NCBI GenBank assembly: GCA_027575765.1
Contig: JANBPT010000081.1
Location: 16,961 to 80,960, forward strand
Length of the DNA: 64,000 bases
Direction of reading: 5' to 3'
Source of the DNA: Tieghemiomyces parasiticus
Lineage: Eukaryota > Kickxellomycota > Dimargaritomycetes > Dimargaritales > Dimargaritaceae
Part shown: piece after piece, positions 61,621 to 64,000 of the stretch
Numbering within the stretch: the first letter of the stretch is position 1
Layout: the number at the start of each line of letters is the position of its first letter
Made by a program: the position numbers and the translations under genes
Notes under the pieces: model-generated
Seen by the model: the letters and a program-made list of their open reading frames with translations, nothing else
What the model was told of the DNA's origin: nothing
The model's database searches: none

Positions 61621-62739
61621 ACCGTAATTATCCAACCGATTGTCTAGTTGACCTACCCTTTCACACCTCCCCCTCTCTCCTTCCACCCTTCTATGATTCG
61701 CGGTTGGTTTTACCACTTGCTCACCCACGCGCCCATCGTCACAATGGCCTTCGAAACCAACGAGGCTCTCGTCCACCTTGCGACCCGCCGCCCCCCCCCA
61801 CCGTTTTAGCTCACCGACCCAGACGTAGGCTACGACACATTCTCTCACCCCTTCCCCAACCCCTGCCCGCGCTGGTGCTGACACGAGCCCCGGGGCCGCG
61901 AACGTTCCCTGTCCACCACATACCTACCATTCGGAGGGAGGGAGGGCGGACATGCCACCGAGGTGCACACGCTAGAATTAGCGGTCATGACGGATAAACG
62001 GCCTAGCGTTGGAGGTACGAGGCCCCACATCGCCCTGGTGGCCGTTCTCCACTCCGATGCACCTGTCTGGTGATTGGGGGTATTCTTATATACGGAGCCC
62101 AGAGGTCCCTACCGCTGGGACTCCTATTGCGAACCGCCTGTGTGTGTAACGGTTTCACCAAAGCCGCCTCGGATTTTTTTTCTTCCCTCCCCAATTCTCG
62201 ATTCCGCCTATCCCCTGTACGCCTGGTGCCAATCTTGCCGGGCTTTAGTTGGCACCCGCTGACTGGTTAGGGCCGAGTCCGGCCCTTCCTTTTTGTTTTG
62301 GATACACCGCCCACTCCCAGGTGTCTCATCAGGCCGGTCGGTCCATTCGATCTACATTACACGAGCACCTCCCCTCCCTCCCTCGACATGTTGGCATCAG
62401 TTTATGGTATACCTGGCGGGACACCACTTTATCTGCAGCTGATTGTATCGGCCTATAGTAATATAGGGCGGCTGTCTGTGGGTTTCATTGTCCGTGTATA
62501 TCCCGGTATGAGTAGCTCCTTGTCACCTGTTCCGGTTTTGGGGGGAGTGGCCGGTTACCACCTGGGCCTCTCCGCAAAACTACCCTGGGCTAGTGCGTCT
62601 TTCTTCCAGGCCGCCCCCTGGGCTGTGTGGCTGGCCTGGCTCCGCCCCTGCTGTCGGCGTGAAATTGACTGTCACCAACCCACAGTGGCTGCCCAAGCCC
62701 ATCCCACCCACTCGGGGGCTTCCCTTCTCGTCGGTCCCG

Positions 62740-62747
62740 TATAAATA
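62740..62747 (+). promoter_or_regulatory. Upstream TATA-type element
   Basis: TATAAATA on the plus strand, 416 bases before the ATG at 63156. It is a possible alternative promoter for the last gene, less well placed than the element at 63007. Confidence 0.3.
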
Positions 62748-63006
62748 TGCCATCTCTTCCTCTCCCCTTGACGGCCACTCCTACAGTTAAGCCATTGCAC
62801 TGAACAGCACCTGCTCATTCCCCTGTACTCGGACCATATATTTAGTTCGGCTCGTCATTCCGTCTCCAATCACCAGCACTCAGTCTCTTTCTCTCGATTT
62901 TATTTTTCTTTATAATCCTCTGTCTCCTTGTCCCTCTATTATCCACACCCTACGCCGTCGCCTTATTTTTCCTGCCGATTGTTGACTTCGGCTCGCCCCA
63001 TTTCCG

Positions 63007-63014
63007 TATATAAG
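63007..63014 (+). promoter_or_regulatory. TATA box of the last gene
   Basis: TATATAAG, a strong TATA consensus, 149 bases before the ATG at 63156. It is followed by a C/T-rich stretch typical of a fungal start-site region, so a leader of roughly 100 bases is expected. Confidence 0.6.
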
Positions 63015-63155
63015 TCCACCCGCTCCCTCCCTCTGCCTCACAAACTCTTAGCCTCCATTTTCGTTTGCTTATTGATCCCCTTACACATCACCCCGCCTCT
63101 CATTTAAGTTTGCTTCACCACGGCTTCCTTACCTATAACTGTTCTCTCTTCGACT

Positions 63156-63986
63156 ATGAAGCCGTCTTCAACAGTCGGTCTCCTCGGGCTGGCTATTGCT
63201 TCCATTCCCGGTATGTCCGATATGCCTACCCTCGAGAACTTGCTGCCGCCTATCTACGCCAACTTTGATCAGCCTTCCAGCGGCCCTTACTACACACCTG
63301 CTACGGAGAAGCGGCGGTACACCTCACTACCAGCCACGGCCGGCCCGGGCAACGACGTTCAGCTCCCCTCGTTTGGCGAGGTGTTCGCCCAGTACCTACC
63401 CCGTCCCTCGTCCGTCTCCCCCTCACCAGAGAGCGTGCCATCCTCTCCGGATAGCGCCACCTTCTCGCCCCCGCTGGCGGCGGCCCCGCTCCCCAGTCCG
63501 CCATCGCCCCACGCCCGCCCGTGTCCGTCCCCGCTGGTGATGGCCGAGGCTGCCTACTGCGTCCCGGCTCTGATCAGCCCGCCGGTCACCCCGGTCAGCG
63601 AAGACACCATGGATCTGGACGATACCCATCTTACATACCCGGCCCCTGTCCCGCCTGTGGACCGGCCCTACGCCACTACCCCGGTCTGGGCCTCTCAGTA
63701 CCTCCACGGCCAGGGTCTCGCCGTGTACGACGCCTTGGAGTATCTGGCCAAAACCGACCCTGAGTTCCGCCGCCAGCTGCTCGACCGTATCGCCACCCGG
63801 GCCAGTATCTGGCGCCAGTCCCTGTGGCATACCATCTACGATATCTCTCCAACCGTCCTGGATAAGCTTGTGGGCCGCATCGAGGAGTTCTACCCCTCTC
63901 CGGCCATTCCCCTCGTCAAGCCCGACCAGGCCTTCTATGACGCCCTCAAGTTGCTCATCAAGCGCTTGATTGTCGCTACCCAGTAG
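63156..63986 (+). CDS. Unrecognised protein with a helical C-terminal domain
   Basis: 276 residues, intact, with a TATA box 149 bases upstream and strong coding composition. The N-terminal two thirds are Pro/Ser/Ala-rich and probably disordered, with short hydrophobic motifs (LENLLPPI at 26-33, LPSFGEVF at 70-77) and an acidic patch (SEDTMDLDD near 148-156). This style is common in fungal transcriptional regulators, but no DNA-binding domain is present. Residues 178-276 look alpha-helical with conserved-looking aromatics (SIWRQSLWHTIYDI) and two similar segments, AVYDALEYLAK and AFYDALKLLIK, 70 residues apart. The first 20 residues are mildly hydrophobic, but a signal peptide is not convincing. 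An ATG 19 codons downstream (MSDMPTLENLL) is an alternative start. I do not recognise the family. Confidence 0.85.
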   Translation: MKPSSTVGLLGLAIASIPGMSDMPTLENLLPPIYANFDQPSSGPYYTPATEKRRYTSLPATAGPGNDVQLPSFGEVFAQYLPRPSSVSPSPESVPSSPDSATFSPPLAAAPLPSPPSPHARPCPSPLVMAEAAYCVPALISPPVTPVSEDTMDLDDTHLTYPAPVPPVDRPYATTPVWASQYLHGQGLAVYDALEYLAKTDPEFRRQLLDRIATRASIWRQSLWHTIYDISPTVLDKLVGRIEEFYPSPAIPLVKPDQAFYDALKLLIKRLIVATQ

Positions 63987-64000
63987 ACTGTGTCCTTCTG

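Larger units (their letters stand above)
61621..63155 (+). promoter_or_regulatory. Pyrimidine-rich upstream region of the last gene
   Basis: From about 61620 the plus strand is C+T rich, increasingly so after 62750, up to the ATG at 63156. It contains two TATA-type elements (separate entries) and looks like the leader of the zinc-finger gene at 21140. An open frame at 62298-62744 begins with TTG, has no recognisable domain, and is treated as a product of low stop density. Confidence 0.45.

Noticed and set aside
62298..62744. A 148-codon plus-strand open frame upstream of the last gene
   Set aside because: It starts with TTG, ends over a TATA element, and lies in pyrimidine-rich promoter-like DNA without a recognisable domain.

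Overview
The window looks like nuclear DNA of a fungus, most likely an early-diverging lineage; the lineage is inferred from protein character alone. Real genes have GC-rich third codon positions, GT-AG introns and good ATG contexts. They include a fungal-type histidinol-phosphatase and an Msn2/Msn4-type zinc-finger factor. Genes are sparse: six protein genes that I can support in 64 kb, separated by long, mixed-composition DNA whose short open frames look like chance.

Layout: 1-20.3 kb has no gene I can support, only one copy of a decayed dispersed repeat (about 4.53-4.80 kb). A pyrimidine-rich leader with a TATA box precedes the Msn2/4-like C2H2 gene (21140-22507, +). After another empty stretch comes the three-exon histidinol-phosphatase gene (29143-30876, -), reconstructed here across two introns. 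Copy 2 of the dispersed repeat lies at 32.13-32.41 kb. Next is a compact cluster: secreted protein A (34663-35295, -), a 1960-residue LMBR1-family membrane protein (36968-42850, +) and secreted protein B (43212-44120, -). A and B are diverged paralogues that flank the membrane-protein gene. The membrane gene and B are tail-to-tail, each with its own AATAAA. An old, full-length, inactivated mariner transposase gene lies at 48938-49941 (-). The rest is gene-poor until a pyrimidine-rich, TATA-containing promoter leads into an unrecognised gene at 63156-63986 (+).

How they work together: the histidinol-phosphatase is housekeeping amino-acid synthesis and the zinc-finger protein is a likely stress-type regulator. 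The secreted pair plus the membrane protein form a surface or secretory neighbourhood, but no functional link can be shown from sequence. The most noteworthy items are the giant LMBR1-like protein, with about 800 extra residues rich in Trp and Tyr between its last two membrane spans; the paralogous secreted pair with a 3D/double-psi-barrel-like core; the mariner fossil, which still shows D(34)D spacing; and the two-copy decayed repeat whose minus-strand reading is conserved as protein.
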